From positions 1 to 21,441 of the IMG/VR virus record IMGVR_UViG_3300017744_002160: a stretch of 21,441 nt of DNA; one strand, given 5' to 3'. The translations under genes and the position numbers were made by a program. Shown in pieces: positions 6,784-13,618 of this stretch; the first letter of the stretch is position 1; each line of letters starts with the position of its first letter. The DNA comes from a virus. Under the pieces are notes generated by a model. It saw only the letters and a program-made list of their open reading frames with translations. It ran no database searches and was not told where the DNA came from.

Positions 6784-7206
6784 ATGCAGAAAGAAGTATT
6801 TGAAATCTTCGAGGATTTCACTAAACTCAAAGCACGGAAAGATAAAATTACTTTCCTAAGAGAACAAGGGAATGAAGTCCCTGCCATTAAAGACATAGTC
6901 CGAGGTGCATTCGACACCCGACTAAAGTTTGTCTTACCCGTAGGTAAACCACCTTACTCCCCAAACAGACCTGAGTCTGTACCATCATCACTGAGAAAAC
7001 TGCACAAACAGTTCGGTGACTATGTGGAAGGTGCAAGGTCATCCGCAATGGGTCAAATCAGACTAGAAACAAGATTCATCCAACTATTAGAAAGTATCCA
7101 TGCAGAGGATGCTCTAATCGTTCTGGATATGGTGGCAAAGAAACCACCAGTAAAAGGATTGACAAAGAAAATAGTGGAGGAGGCTTTTCCAAACCTATTG
7201 ACTTGA
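6784..7206 (+). CDS. Conserved T4-like phage protein (DUF6433-like), 140 aa
   Basis: Very typical of a conserved unknown protein of T4-like marine phages, which I believe is catalogued as DUF6433: an N-terminal helix (MQKEVFEIFEDFTKLKARKDKITFLRE begins it), an (I/V)RGAFD motif (about 40-45), PVGKPPYSPNRPESVP (about 52-67), and a C-terminal VKGLTKKIVEEAFP with terminal LLT. No function is known; the fold is mostly helical with no catalytic signature. AGAGGA at 6774-6779 provides the ribosome-binding site. A TATAAT at 6764-6769 lies upstream but without a recognisable -35 box, so I do not call a promoter; transcription from P3 is more likely. The downstream gap holds TGTTATGTT (7212-7220), a possible weak extended -10. 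Confidence 0.82.
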   Translation: MQKEVFEIFEDFTKLKARKDKITFLREQGNEVPAIKDIVRGAFDTRLKFVLPVGKPPYSPNRPESVPSSLRKLHKQFGDYVEGARSSAMGQIRLETRFIQLLESIHAEDALIVLDMVAKKPPVKGLTKKIVEEAFPNLLT

Positions 7207-7258
7207 TATTTTGTTATGTTGTTACGTAAACTCACAACAGCAACCGTAAGGAGCAAAT

Positions 7259-7435
7259 ATGCCAAGAAACCAAATAGAACGATTAAAGAGTGACAGTCGA
7301 GAACTTGATAACTATATCCACCGTCTCAAGAAAAAAGGACGAGACAACCTTGCTCATAAGTTATCGATTAAAAAATCATTCTTAAATCAGACTATTACCG
7401 AGTACGAAAATCTGGACACTCAAATTCTAGCATAA
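7259..7435 (+). CDS. Hypothetical basic helical protein, 58 aa
   Basis: A 58-codon frame with AAGGAG at 7248-7253 six nucleotides before the ATG. The product is basic in its middle (HRLKKKGRDN, 21-30) and mostly helical, beginning MPRNQIERLK and ending in an acidic segment. No family recognised, no membrane segment. Support is the good ribosome-binding site, the uninterrupted frame, and its fit between the end of the DUF6433-like gene and a terminator-like hairpin. It could be a small nucleic-acid-binding protein by charge, but nothing specific shows that. Confidence 0.65.
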   Translation: MPRNQIERLKSDSRELDNYIHRLKKKGRDNLAHKLSIKKSFLNQTITEYENLDTQILA

Positions 7436-7460
7436 CTAAGGTAGGTGGTCAAAATCTCGT

Positions 7461-7482
7461 AGGGGGTGCTTAGGCACCCTCT
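7461..7482 (+). terminator. Hairpin at end of the early-type block
   Basis: A 9-bp stem with one G-T pair, left arm 7461-7469, right arm 7474-7482, loop TTAG. GGGTGC pairs with GCACCC at its top. It stands alone between the gene ending at 7435 and panD at 7507. There is no clear run of T after it (TCGTCAATTGG follows), so it may be a weak terminator, a processing site or an mRNA-stabilising stem rather than a classical terminator. Confidence 0.5.
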
Positions 7483-7506
7483 TCGTCAATTGGAATTATT
7501 ATTATT

Positions 7507-7845
7507 ATGACAATAACAATGCTGAAATCTAAAATCCATGGTGCAAAAGTGACTGAGTGTGATTTGCATTATGAAGGGTCAATCAAAATTGACCGTTTCT
7601 GGATGAAAAAAGTCGGAATCCTTCCCAACGAACAAGTAGATGTTGTTAACCTAAATACAGGTGGACGATGGACTACTTATGCTATCGAAGGAGAAACATG
7701 GCAAATTGGTGTCAATGGTGCGGGTGCAAGATTAGCTGTACCTGAAGATGAACTAATCATCATGGCATACTGTCAAGTTTCTACCCTGAGAGCAAGAACT
7801 CTATCCCCCAAAATATTAATAAACAAAGAGATGTATAAAATCTGA
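7507..7845 (+). CDS. panD: Aspartate 1-decarboxylase (pyruvoyl-dependent)
   Basis: Converts L-aspartate to beta-alanine and CO2, the step that feeds pantothenate and CoA. The proenzyme normally self-cleaves between Gly24 and Ser25 to make the pyruvoyl group; here HYEGS places G24-S25 at exactly those numbers. K9, H11, Y22, R54, T57 and Y58, which line the E. coli active site, are also present at the same positions, as is the NGAGAR loop (70-75; NGAAAH in E. coli). At 112 residues it is slightly shorter than the E. coli protein (126) and lacks part of the C-terminal tail. Agreement in numbering supports the ATG at 7507 over the one at 7519, although only a weak TTGGA precedes it. The stop overlaps the next ATG (TGATG), coupling it to the phoH group. 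All catalytic residues are intact, so it should be active; no other pantothenate gene is in the window. Confidence 0.93.
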   Translation: MTITMLKSKIHGAKVTECDLHYEGSIKIDRFWMKKVGILPNEQVDVVNLNTGGRWTTYAIEGETWQIGVNGAGARLAVPEDELIIMAYCQVSTLRARTLSPKILINKEMYKI

Positions 7846-8090
7846 TGCCCCTATATACAGTAGTAAATGAAAAAACTGGAGAAACAGAGGACTGTTTTTG
7901 TTCTTATGTACGTCTCCAAAAAAGATTAAAAGAACTAGGTTCTGATTGGAAACAACAGATTGGCGCTCCCGCATTAATAAGTGGTACTGGTAATGTTGTT
8001 AACAAAACAAGTAGTGATTGGAAAGACCACTTGAAGAATATCGAGAAAGGTGCTGGCGGTAAACGACAAGGGGTAGATTTTAAAAGATGA
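7845..8090 (+). CDS. Small conserved phage protein upstream of phoH, 81 aa
   Basis: Begins MPLYTVVNEKTGE, which resembles the first beta-hairpin of FmdB-type zinc-ribbon proteins, but only CFC (17-19) remains of the expected cysteines, so a zinc site is doubtful. The middle (APALISGTGNVVNKTSSDWK) and basic C-terminal tail match small unknown proteins that I recall lying beside phoH in marine T4-like phages. The start shares one base with the panD stop (TGATG) and the end overlaps phoH by 4 nt (ATGA), so it is translated as part of one run. The function is unknown; the conserved position suggests a partner of PhoH or of virion assembly, which is inference. Confidence 0.75.
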   Translation: MPLYTVVNEKTGETEDCFCSYVRLQKRLKELGSDWKQQIGAPALISGTGNVVNKTSSDWKDHLKNIEKGAGGKRQGVDFKR

Positions 8091-8773
8091 CAATGAAGCG
8101 TCTCAAGATAGACCATTTGATGACATACGATGCAATAACATCCAATCAACAAATTGCATATGAATCTTGGAAAGACGGAGACCATTTAGTTCTCTGCGGT
8201 TCTGCGGGTACTGGTAAGACCTTTGTTGGTATGTATCTTGCACTACAGGATGTCCTTGATAAATCTTATGAACAGGATAAACTTGTTATTGTAAGAAGTG
8301 TTGTTCCTACCAGAGAAATGGGTTATTTGCCTGGCAGTGTTGAAGAAAAGATTGATGCCTATGTTGCACCCTATAAATCAATTGCAACTGAACTCTTCAA
8401 TGAGAAGATGGCATATGAGAATTTAGAACAACAAGGAATTATTGAGTTTGTATCAACATCGTTTATACGTGGTACAACTCTAGATAACTGTGTGGTATTG
8501 GTTGATGAGATGCAGAATCTTACCTTCCACGAACTAGACAGTATCATTACAAGAGTGGGTAAGAATAGTCGTATTATCTTCTCTGGTGATTATTATCAGT
8601 CTGACCTGAAGTCCAGTTCAGATAAAAAGGGTATTCTTGACTTCATGAATATTATGGAAGTCATGAATAATTTTACAACTATAGAATATGGATGGGCAGA
8701 CATCGTCCGTTCAGACTTTGTTAGAGACTATATAATGACAAAGGAGATGGTTGAAAGAGGAAACATAAAATGA
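8087..8773 (+). CDS. phoH: PhoH-like ATPase
   Basis: P-loop ATPase of the PhoH family, 228 residues. Walker A is GSAGTGKT (38-45), followed by the PTREMGYLPG block (74-83) typical of PhoH, Walker B as VVLVDEMQN (136-144), and SGDYYQSDL (166-174) in the sensor region where most family members have GDxxQxD. The core resembles the ATPase domain of superfamily 1 helicases. In marine phages phoH is very common; it is not reliably tied to phosphate starvation, and an RNA-related role has been proposed for bacterial relatives. It overlaps its neighbours by 4 nt on each side (ATGA), so it belongs to the panD-to-glycosyltransferase run. No PIN domain or other fusion is present. Confidence 0.95.
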   Translation: MTMKRLKIDHLMTYDAITSNQQIAYESWKDGDHLVLCGSAGTGKTFVGMYLALQDVLDKSYEQDKLVIVRSVVPTREMGYLPGSVEEKIDAYVAPYKSIATELFNEKMAYENLEQQGIIEFVSTSFIRGTTLDNCVVLVDEMQNLTFHELDSIITRVGKNSRIIFSGDYYQSDLKSSSDKKGILDFMNIMEVMNNFTTIEYGWADIVRSDFVRDYIMTKEMVERGNIK

Positions 8774-9234
8774 AATTAAGTAAAAATTTTACACTCAATG
8801 AGTTTACTAAGTCTATGACTGCAACTCGTTTGGGTATCGATAACACTCCCCAAGACGAACATCTAGAAGCTGCAAAGGAATTGTTTGAGAACTGTGTACA
8901 GAAAGTTCGGGAACACTGGGGTATCACACGTATTAGTTCGGGATATAGAAGTCCCGCATTAAATAAAGCAATTGGTGGTTCGACTAGGTCACAACACAGT
9001 AAAGGTCAAGCAGTTGACTTTGAATGTGATGGAACAGACAATCTAGAAGTCGCAAAATGGATTAGAGATAATCTAGACTTTGACCAAGTTATCTCTGAGT
9101 TCTATGTAGAAGGTGACCCAACGTCTGGTTGGATTCATCTATCTTACGTAAATCCTGAAGAGAATCGTAACAGGTGTTTGACTGCAAAACGTGTAGATGG
9201 TAAAGTCCAATATAGTGTTGGATTACCTGAGTGA
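8770..9234 (+). CDS. M15-family zinc peptidase (endolysin-like)
   Basis: Peptidase_M15 type D-Ala carboxypeptidase/endopeptidase that would cut the peptide part of peptidoglycan. Seen: the N-terminal FTLNEFTKS helix common to this subgroup, GYRSPALNKAIGG (58-70), then the zinc ligands H76 and D83 in SQHSKGQAVD, and H123 in GWIHLSY. At 154 residues it is a complete single-domain enzyme without signal peptide or cell-wall-binding domain, like phage endolysins that need a holin. A role as tail-associated lysin or in virion maturation is also possible. It overlaps phoH by 4 nt and the next gene by 4 nt (GTGA). The two-helix membrane protein at 12264 is the best holin candidate in the window. Confidence 0.9.
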   Translation: MKLSKNFTLNEFTKSMTATRLGIDNTPQDEHLEAAKELFENCVQKVREHWGITRISSGYRSPALNKAIGGSTRSQHSKGQAVDFECDGTDNLEVAKWIRDNLDFDQVISEFYVEGDPTSGWIHLSYVNPEENRNRCLTAKRVDGKVQYSVGLPE

Positions 9235-10061
9235 ATTTAATATTCCAGTACATGATAACAAACGAGGAGACGGAAAAACGAGCTCCTGTCCCACAATATC
9301 CTCAAGGTACTAGGTCTGAATTATATCGTGTAACTGGTGATTTATCTGCAAAGTCGTTTCAAATCTATGCAGATAAGATTGGATGCAAACACCAATATTC
9401 TACTAAACAAGTGTACACCAAACACTTTGAAGGGTCAACCGTTCTTTTATTTGAATGTCTAAGAATCATCTTTGACCCTATTTACGACCAATTTGAGAAG
9501 ATTGCGTTTATTGATACCGACATAATCTGTAATACTGAAGAGAACATCTTTGACCAATGCGGTGAGTATGAGGTAACAGGTGTCTTAGAATCAGAGATTA
9601 AAACATCTAAAGGTGGTGGATATAATACTTGGGATTACAATGATAAAACAAAAAAGTCCTTAATAACTAAGTATGAACGCAATGGTATCCCTATTGTCCC
9701 TACAAAACCCCCACATCGTGCTTCTTGCGTTACAACATTCAATACTGGTGTGTTGGTGTGGACTAAACAAGCACGTCTCAAAGCACGTAGGGAGTTTGAC
9801 CCTTGGTGGAGTTATATGCAAGATGGAGACCAACACGGAGACCCATTTTGGTTGAATAATGACCAACCTTGGATATCTGGTCAAATAATGAAACACGGGT
9901 TAACATGGCAAAGTATCGACCAGAAATGGAATGATACCCCTACACACTGGGAAGATGACCGTGGATATGACATGAATTTCCTTCATTATACAGGTGGTGG
10001 TAATAAGGTTGTCATGTTAGATGACTATAAACAAGGTAAATTTAAATATTTAAAGCCTTGA
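9231..10061 (+). CDS. GT-A (GT8-like) glycosyltransferase A
   Basis: A nucleotide-sugar-dependent glycosyltransferase. DTD (95-97) in AFIDTDII is the metal-binding DxD; an FNTGVLVW strand follows at about 170-177, NDQPWI (about 208-213) fits the acceptor/catalytic DQ motif, and a late FLHYTGGGNK supplies the usual His-x-x-Gly. It is divergently related to the protein at 15156, which has the same order of motifs. Start is GTG 9231 in a GTGA overlap with the peptidase; the first strand MNLIFQYMI would be lost from the ATG at 9252. Neither donor nor acceptor can be read. It ends just before promoter P4, whose -35 box overlaps its stop codon. Confidence 0.82.
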   Translation: MNLIFQYMITNEETEKRAPVPQYPQGTRSELYRVTGDLSAKSFQIYADKIGCKHQYSTKQVYTKHFEGSTVLLFECLRIIFDPIYDQFEKIAFIDTDIICNTEENIFDQCGEYEVTGVLESEIKTSKGGGYNTWDYNDKTKKSLITKYERNGIPIVPTKPPHRASCVTTFNTGVLVWTKQARLKARREFDPWWSYMQDGDQHGDPFWLNNDQPWISGQIMKHGLTWQSIDQKWNDTPTHWEDDRGYDMNFLHYTGGGNKVVMLDDYKQGKFKYLKP

Positions 10062-10086
10062 CATTTCACGCATTTCTTGTTATAAT
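10058..10086 (+). promoter_or_regulatory. Sigma70 consensus promoter P4
   Basis: TTGACA at 10058-10063, 17-nt spacer, TATAAT at 10081-10086 with TGT before it. A perfect match that shares CTTGTTATAATARTAACAT with P2. Transcription would begin near 10093, the first base of an in-frame ATG of the next gene, which matters for choosing its start. Confidence 0.92.
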
Positions 10087-10125
10087 AGTAACATGAATGA
10101 AAAGACTAACAATATAGGAAAAAAA

Positions 10126-10707
10126 GTGCTAAGTCAGTACCATAAGGTAATACTTACAGACGCAGATGGTGTTCTCCTGAATTGGGGATACGCATTTGAC
10201 GTATGGATGACCGAGAAAGGTTATACCGCAGAAAACAAATTAGAATACAATGTCGGTACGATATATGGTATTACTAAAGAAGAATCAAGAAAACTAGTCA
10301 GAGAGTTCAACGAATCTGCCCATATGGGTTTTGTGCCTCCATTAAGAGACGCAATCCAGTATGTCAGAAAGTTGCACGAAGAACACGGATATGTGTTCCA
10401 CCTGATTACGTCAATGAGTAAAGACGAGAATGCACAGAAACTAAGAACAATGAATATCAAGAAGTTGTTCGGTGAGACTGCATTCGTCAAGTTCATTTAC
10501 CTAGATACTGGTGCAGACAAAGATGAAGTTCTAAGTAAGTACGAAGGTACAGGTTATACTTGGGTTGAAGACAAAGTTGAAAACGCAGTTGCGGGTGACA
10601 AGTTTGGTCTAGATTCTATCGTTATGGAACATGGATATAACATGAATAACGAAGAGTTCCCCCTCATGAAGGGTTGGAAGGACGTATACGAATACCTAGT
10701 TGGGTAA
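10126..10707 (+). CDS. HAD-superfamily phosphatase/5'-nucleotidase-like protein
   Basis: Phosphoaspartate phosphatase. From GTG 10126 the nucleophile motif is D12 and D14 in LTDADG, motif II is T95-S96 in HLITS, and motif IV is WVEDKVENA with E148-D149. A cap of mixed helices lies between motifs I and II. The fold and size suit a small-molecule phosphatase such as a deoxynucleotidase or sugar phosphatase. Start choice: an ATG at 10093 is in frame but coincides with the expected transcription start of P4, making it leaderless; GTG 10126 has AGGA 6 nt upstream and gives the leader length seen with P1-P3. The 10093 start would add 11 residues. Among the modification genes it alone has an early-type promoter. 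Confidence 0.82.
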   Translation: MLSQYHKVILTDADGVLLNWGYAFDVWMTEKGYTAENKLEYNVGTIYGITKEESRKLVREFNESAHMGFVPPLRDAIQYVRKLHEEHGYVFHLITSMSKDENAQKLRTMNIKKLFGETAFVKFIYLDTGADKDEVLSKYEGTGYTWVEDKVENAVAGDKFGLDSIVMEHGYNMNNEEFPLMKGWKDVYEYLVG

Positions 10708-10711
10708 ATAA

Positions 10712-10741
10712 CTTATATATACCTACATGAGATATGTAGGT
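10712..10741 (+). promoter_or_regulatory. AT box plus start-codon hairpin before the carbamoyltransferase
   Basis: CTTATATATAC at 10712-10722 is followed by a perfect 8-bp inverted repeat, ACCTACAT (10721-10728) and ATGTAGGT (10734-10741), loop 5 nt. The ATG (10727-10729) spans the end of the left arm and first loop base. There is no Shine-Dalgarno sequence. The same layout is found at 3092-3120, though the arm sequences differ. Confidence 0.45.
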
Positions 10742-12253
10742 TATTCAGAATTCTACCATGATGCCGCACTTGCCATTGTTGAAAACGATGGTACAGTTGC
10801 TTTCGCATCCCAATCAGAAAGATACAGTGGTGTTAAGATGGATGGTCTAATCCATCCACCTATGTGGAATATGGTTAATGACGATGACCATGTTACTTTC
10901 TATGAAGATATGGAAGAACGTGTTAGAGTCATGGGAGGTCTAAGAACCTTCGGTGCTAGGGGCAACCTTGCTAACAAAAATACTGTTGCTAACCCAGAAA
11001 TAACTGAATTAAAACGACCAATCCACTCGATGGCAATATATGATGATTTCAATAAACATCATGAAAGTCATGCCGCATTAGGATTCTTTACCCGTCCATG
11101 GGAATCAAAAGAAGATACTGTAATTGTATCTGTCGATGGTTCGGGAGAAGTAGAATCTACCGTAATCTATGACCACAATTTTAAACCCTTAAAAGTAGTT
11201 AAATGGCCTCAATCCTTGGGGACTCTCTATGGTATGGGATGTACTGCAATAAAACTAAAACCTCTGAGAGATGAATATATTCTTATGGGTCTTTCTGCAT
11301 ATGGTGAATCTAAGGATGAACTATATCAAATCTTAGAAGATTCCTATTACTGGCATGAAACTAAAAAAGGGAAAGAAGTGTGGGATATAGTTCAGTTCAG
11401 AATGGAATGTATTGCAGATAGTGAACTTGCGTATAGAGACTTTCAGTTTGAAAAACAATTTAAGAAACTAGCAAGGAGACATAGGGAAGAAGACGTAGCT
11501 GCAACAGTTCAGAAGTTCTTTGAGACAGAGATTATAAAACTTATGACCGAAGCACGACAATACGGTTCTAAGTTAATCTTTGCTGGCGGTTGCGCTCAAA
11601 ACGTTGTTGCAAATTCTTTAATTCGTCCTATGTTTGATGAGATGCATATTCCAATCGCACCCAATGATGCGGGTAATGCTCTTGGTTGTGCTGCTTATAC
11701 ATGGCATAAGGAGACAGGCGGAACACATCTGAAGTGGTCTCCATACCTTGGACATAACATAGAACGTGACATAGACCCTAAAGAAGTTGCACAATACCTT
11801 GCAGACAATAAGGTGTGTGGAGTTGCAAATGGACGTGCAGAATACGGGCCTCGTGCATTAGGTAATCGTTCACTACTTGCAGATGTAAGATATGATGTAA
11901 AGGATACAGTTAATGATATCAAACAGAGACATAGATTTAGACCATTCGCACCTGCTATACTATCAGAACATGCGAAAGATTACTTCGAAGGGCCAATGAA
12001 TCAATACATGCAATTTACATCAATTGCAAAACACGATTATTCTTCGGTAACTCATGTAGATGGAACTGCAAGGGTTCAGTTAGTTGAACCTGATTGTGAG
12101 TCCGTCCTACGTCAGATACTAGAAGAGTATTACAAATTAACGGGTGTACCGATGCTACTAAATACATCATTGAACATTCGAAATAAACCTATGGTCAATA
12201 CCATAGAAGATGCTATAGAATGGGAAAAGAAATATAAAGTAAAAGTATTTTAG
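10727..12253 (+). CDS. Carbamoyltransferase (NodU/TobZ/CmcH family)
   Basis: Transfers a carbamoyl group from carbamoyl phosphate, via carbamoyl-AMP, to a hydroxyl. Seen in order: YHDAALAIVENDG (10-22), SERYSG (30-35), the metal-binding HHESHA (111-116), SVDGSGE (135-141), GMGCTAIKLKPLRDEYILMGLSAYG (169-193 region), GGCAQN (287-292), NDAGNALG (313-320), and the C-terminal YrdC-related part with YGPRALGNRS (374-382 region), RHRFRPFAP and LLNTSLN. At 508 residues it is shorter than most relatives and stops soon after NTIEDAI. In marine phages the acceptor is unknown; in bacteria the family acts on Nod factors and antibiotics. Surrounding glycosyltransferases suggest a sugar acceptor, but a nucleotide or DNA base is not excluded. 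The start lies in a hairpin without a ribosome-binding sequence. Confidence 0.93.
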   Translation: MRYVGYSEFYHDAALAIVENDGTVAFASQSERYSGVKMDGLIHPPMWNMVNDDDHVTFYEDMEERVRVMGGLRTFGARGNLANKNTVANPEITELKRPIHSMAIYDDFNKHHESHAALGFFTRPWESKEDTVIVSVDGSGEVESTVIYDHNFKPLKVVKWPQSLGTLYGMGCTAIKLKPLRDEYILMGLSAYGESKDELYQILEDSYYWHETKKGKEVWDIVQFRMECIADSELAYRDFQFEKQFKKLARRHREEDVAATVQKFFETEIIKLMTEARQYGSKLIFAGGCAQNVVANSLIRPMFDEMHIPIAPNDAGNALGCAAYTWHKETGGTHLKWSPYLGHNIERDIDPKEVAQYLADNKVCGVANGRAEYGPRALGNRSLLADVRYDVKDTVNDIKQRHRFRPFAPAILSEHAKDYFEGPMNQYMQFTSIAKHDYSSVTHVDGTARVQLVEPDCESVLRQILEEYYKLTGVPMLLNTSLNIRNKPMVNTIEDAIEWEKKYKVKVF

Positions 12254-12263
12254 GAGAAGTACA

Positions 12264-12653
12264 ATGGCAAAAGAAATCGCAGACACTCCTGTAGGACAAG
12301 CAACAGTTGACTTGGAAAAGTATACTGAATTAGTTCTCAAGGTAGATGAAGCACAAGATAAAATTAAAGAGATGGAAAAACTCTCTAAAGAACTGCAAGT
12401 TGTAACAGCGGCAGCAAAACCAGTACCGAAAGGTTTTTGGTCTTTGTTTAGAGACGAGAACGACATCAACGAAAAATCAATTATTGGATTTGCATCATTT
12501 ATAATGATGGTCATATTTGGTATTTTTGATTTGATTACCGCAATGGACGGTACACCACTAGAGATATCTGATACAATCTATACGTCTTTTGTTGTTGTAA
12601 CACTAGGTTCGTTTGGTATTGCAGAAGCAGGAAAAGCGTTCTCAGGTAAATAA
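12264..12653 (+). CDS. Two-helix membrane protein, candidate holin
   Basis: 129 residues. A coiled coil at about 20-47 with many Glu and Lys is followed by a linker and two hydrophobic helices, about 72-92 (IIGFASFIMMVIFGIFDLIT) and 104-121 (YTSFVVVTLGSFGIAEAG), then a short basic end. AGGAG is 6-8 nt before the ATG. Short phage proteins with a long charged segment and two transmembrane helices are often holins or other inner-membrane proteins. The M15 peptidase at 8770 would need such a partner, but the two are 3 kb apart, so the pairing is inference. Other options are a superinfection-exclusion or membrane-anchoring protein. Confidence 0.7.
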   Translation: MAKEIADTPVGQATVDLEKYTELVLKVDEAQDKIKEMEKLSKELQVVTAAAKPVPKGFWSLFRDENDINEKSIIGFASFIMMVIFGIFDLITAMDGTPLEISDTIYTSFVVVTLGSFGIAEAGKAFSGK

Positions 12654-12654
12654 A

Positions 12655-13452
12655 ATGGAAAAAGTTAGGTGGAGAGGAACTTGGGGCGTAGGAGATTTTC
12701 AACACGCCCTAAACTGTTGTCATAACTATTGTTTCGAGAACAAGACGAAAGTCAATCTAGAAATGCATTGGTCTCACGATGAAGACTATTTACATCATCC
12801 AGATGACCCAGAAACAATCGTAGAACGAATGAACTGGTTACATAAGAAGTATCATCGACAAGATGACGTAACAGTTACTCATATATTTAATTCAGATTTG
12901 TTTCTTACTGGTAATGTCAATCCTGATAAAAAGAAAGACCGTTTCTACTTTGCAGACTATGACCCTAATGGAGCGCCACCTAATGATTGGTTATTTAAGA
13001 AAGAAGAGTATATACCTAAGAAAAATAAGATAGTTATATGGACACCCGCATACAATAGTGAACCACCAAGAAATTGGAAAAGGTTCTTGACAATTGATGA
13101 TTGGTCTGATATAATAAGCTTGCTGCGTTGGGAGGGTTGGATACTAGTTGAATTGACTTATAGAACACCTATCAAAGATGCATATAAACAGATACAAGAA
13201 GCAGACTTTATTGTATCATACGATGGTATGTGGCATTACATTGCAAGAAACTTTGGTAAACCAATGTTCATTCCATCATGGGAAGGAATAACAGATTATA
13301 ATACTCCTCAGTGTATAAGAAAACCTAATAGAGACCAGACTATGGAATTCTTCGGTGACGGTGGTGAAGGATTTGAACCTAATATGTCCCTAATGAAAGA
13401 CAAAGCATATGCATATATAAATATGTTAAAACAAAAGTACCATGAAAAGTAA
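12655..13452 (+). CDS. GT-B (GT9-like) glycosyltransferase-related protein, 265 aa
   Basis: Distantly resembles ADP-heptose/GT9-type transferases: GTWGVGDFQHALN (8-20) near the N-terminus parallels their GDFLxALP start, and ADFIVSYDGMWHYIARNFGKPMFIP (from 183) parallels the conserved nucleotide-sugar site D(x)vIgnDsGpmHlAaalGkP. The middle lacks clear catalytic marks, so donor and activity are uncertain; it could be a degenerate member. The ATG at 12655 is 2 nt after the membrane-protein stop with a weak AGG upstream; an ATG at 12613 would overlap that gene by 41 nt and is less likely. The 3' end contains the late-promoter box at 13416 and overlaps the next small gene by 11 nt. Confidence 0.6.
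   Translation: MEKVRWRGTWGVGDFQHALNCCHNYCFENKTKVNLEMHWSHDEDYLHHPDDPETIVERMNWLHKKYHRQDDVTVTHIFNSDLFLTGNVNPDKKKDRFYFADYDPNGAPPNDWLFKKEEYIPKKNKIVIWTPAYNSEPPRNWKRFLTIDDWSDIISLLRWEGWILVELTYRTPIKDAYKQIQEADFIVSYDGMWHYIARNFGKPMFIPSWEGITDYNTPQCIRKPNRDQTMEFFGDGGEGFEPNMSLMKDKAYAYINMLKQKYHEK
13416..13423 (+). promoter_or_regulatory. T4-type late promoter box (candidate)
   Basis: An exact TATAAATA inside the end of the GT-B-like gene, 18 nt before the ATG at 13442. In T4-like phages this octamer alone serves as the late -10 element. Such an A/T octamer can also occur by chance inside coding sequence, and the leader it would make lacks a Shine-Dalgarno sequence, so confidence is limited. Confidence 0.35.
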
Positions 13453-13618
13453 AAAGATATTACAAGTAGTAAACCTATCACCCGATGAATCAAGAATTGA
13501 AAGATTAACGGAAATGCATCCGATGAGACAAGTTGCGTATGCATCTGTGATACAGGTACTTGTATTTGGATTTATGTTATTATCATTCTGGATGATAAAT
13601 CTAGTAGTAGGTCATTAG
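13442..13618 (+). CDS. Small single-span membrane protein, 58 aa
   Basis: A 58-codon frame overlapping the previous stop by 11 nt and ending in TAG whose G begins the GTG of the radical SAM gene. The first 34 residues are polar and charged (starting MKSKKILQVV, with PDESRIERLTEMHPMRQ), followed by one hydrophobic helix at about 35-56 (ASVIQVLVFGFMLLSFWMIN) and a short GH end. Positive charges before the helix predict a cytoplasmic N-terminus. No family recognised. It might anchor the neighbouring glycan enzymes at the membrane or act in lysis; neither is shown. Confidence 0.65.
   Translation: MKSKKILQVVNLSPDESRIERLTEMHPMRQVAYASVIQVLVFGFMLLSFWMINLVVGH

Noticed and set aside
7198-7220. TTGACT and TGTTATGTT as a promoter for the gene at 7259
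   Set aside because: Spacing between the boxes is only 11 nt; the extended -10 alone is too weak to call.
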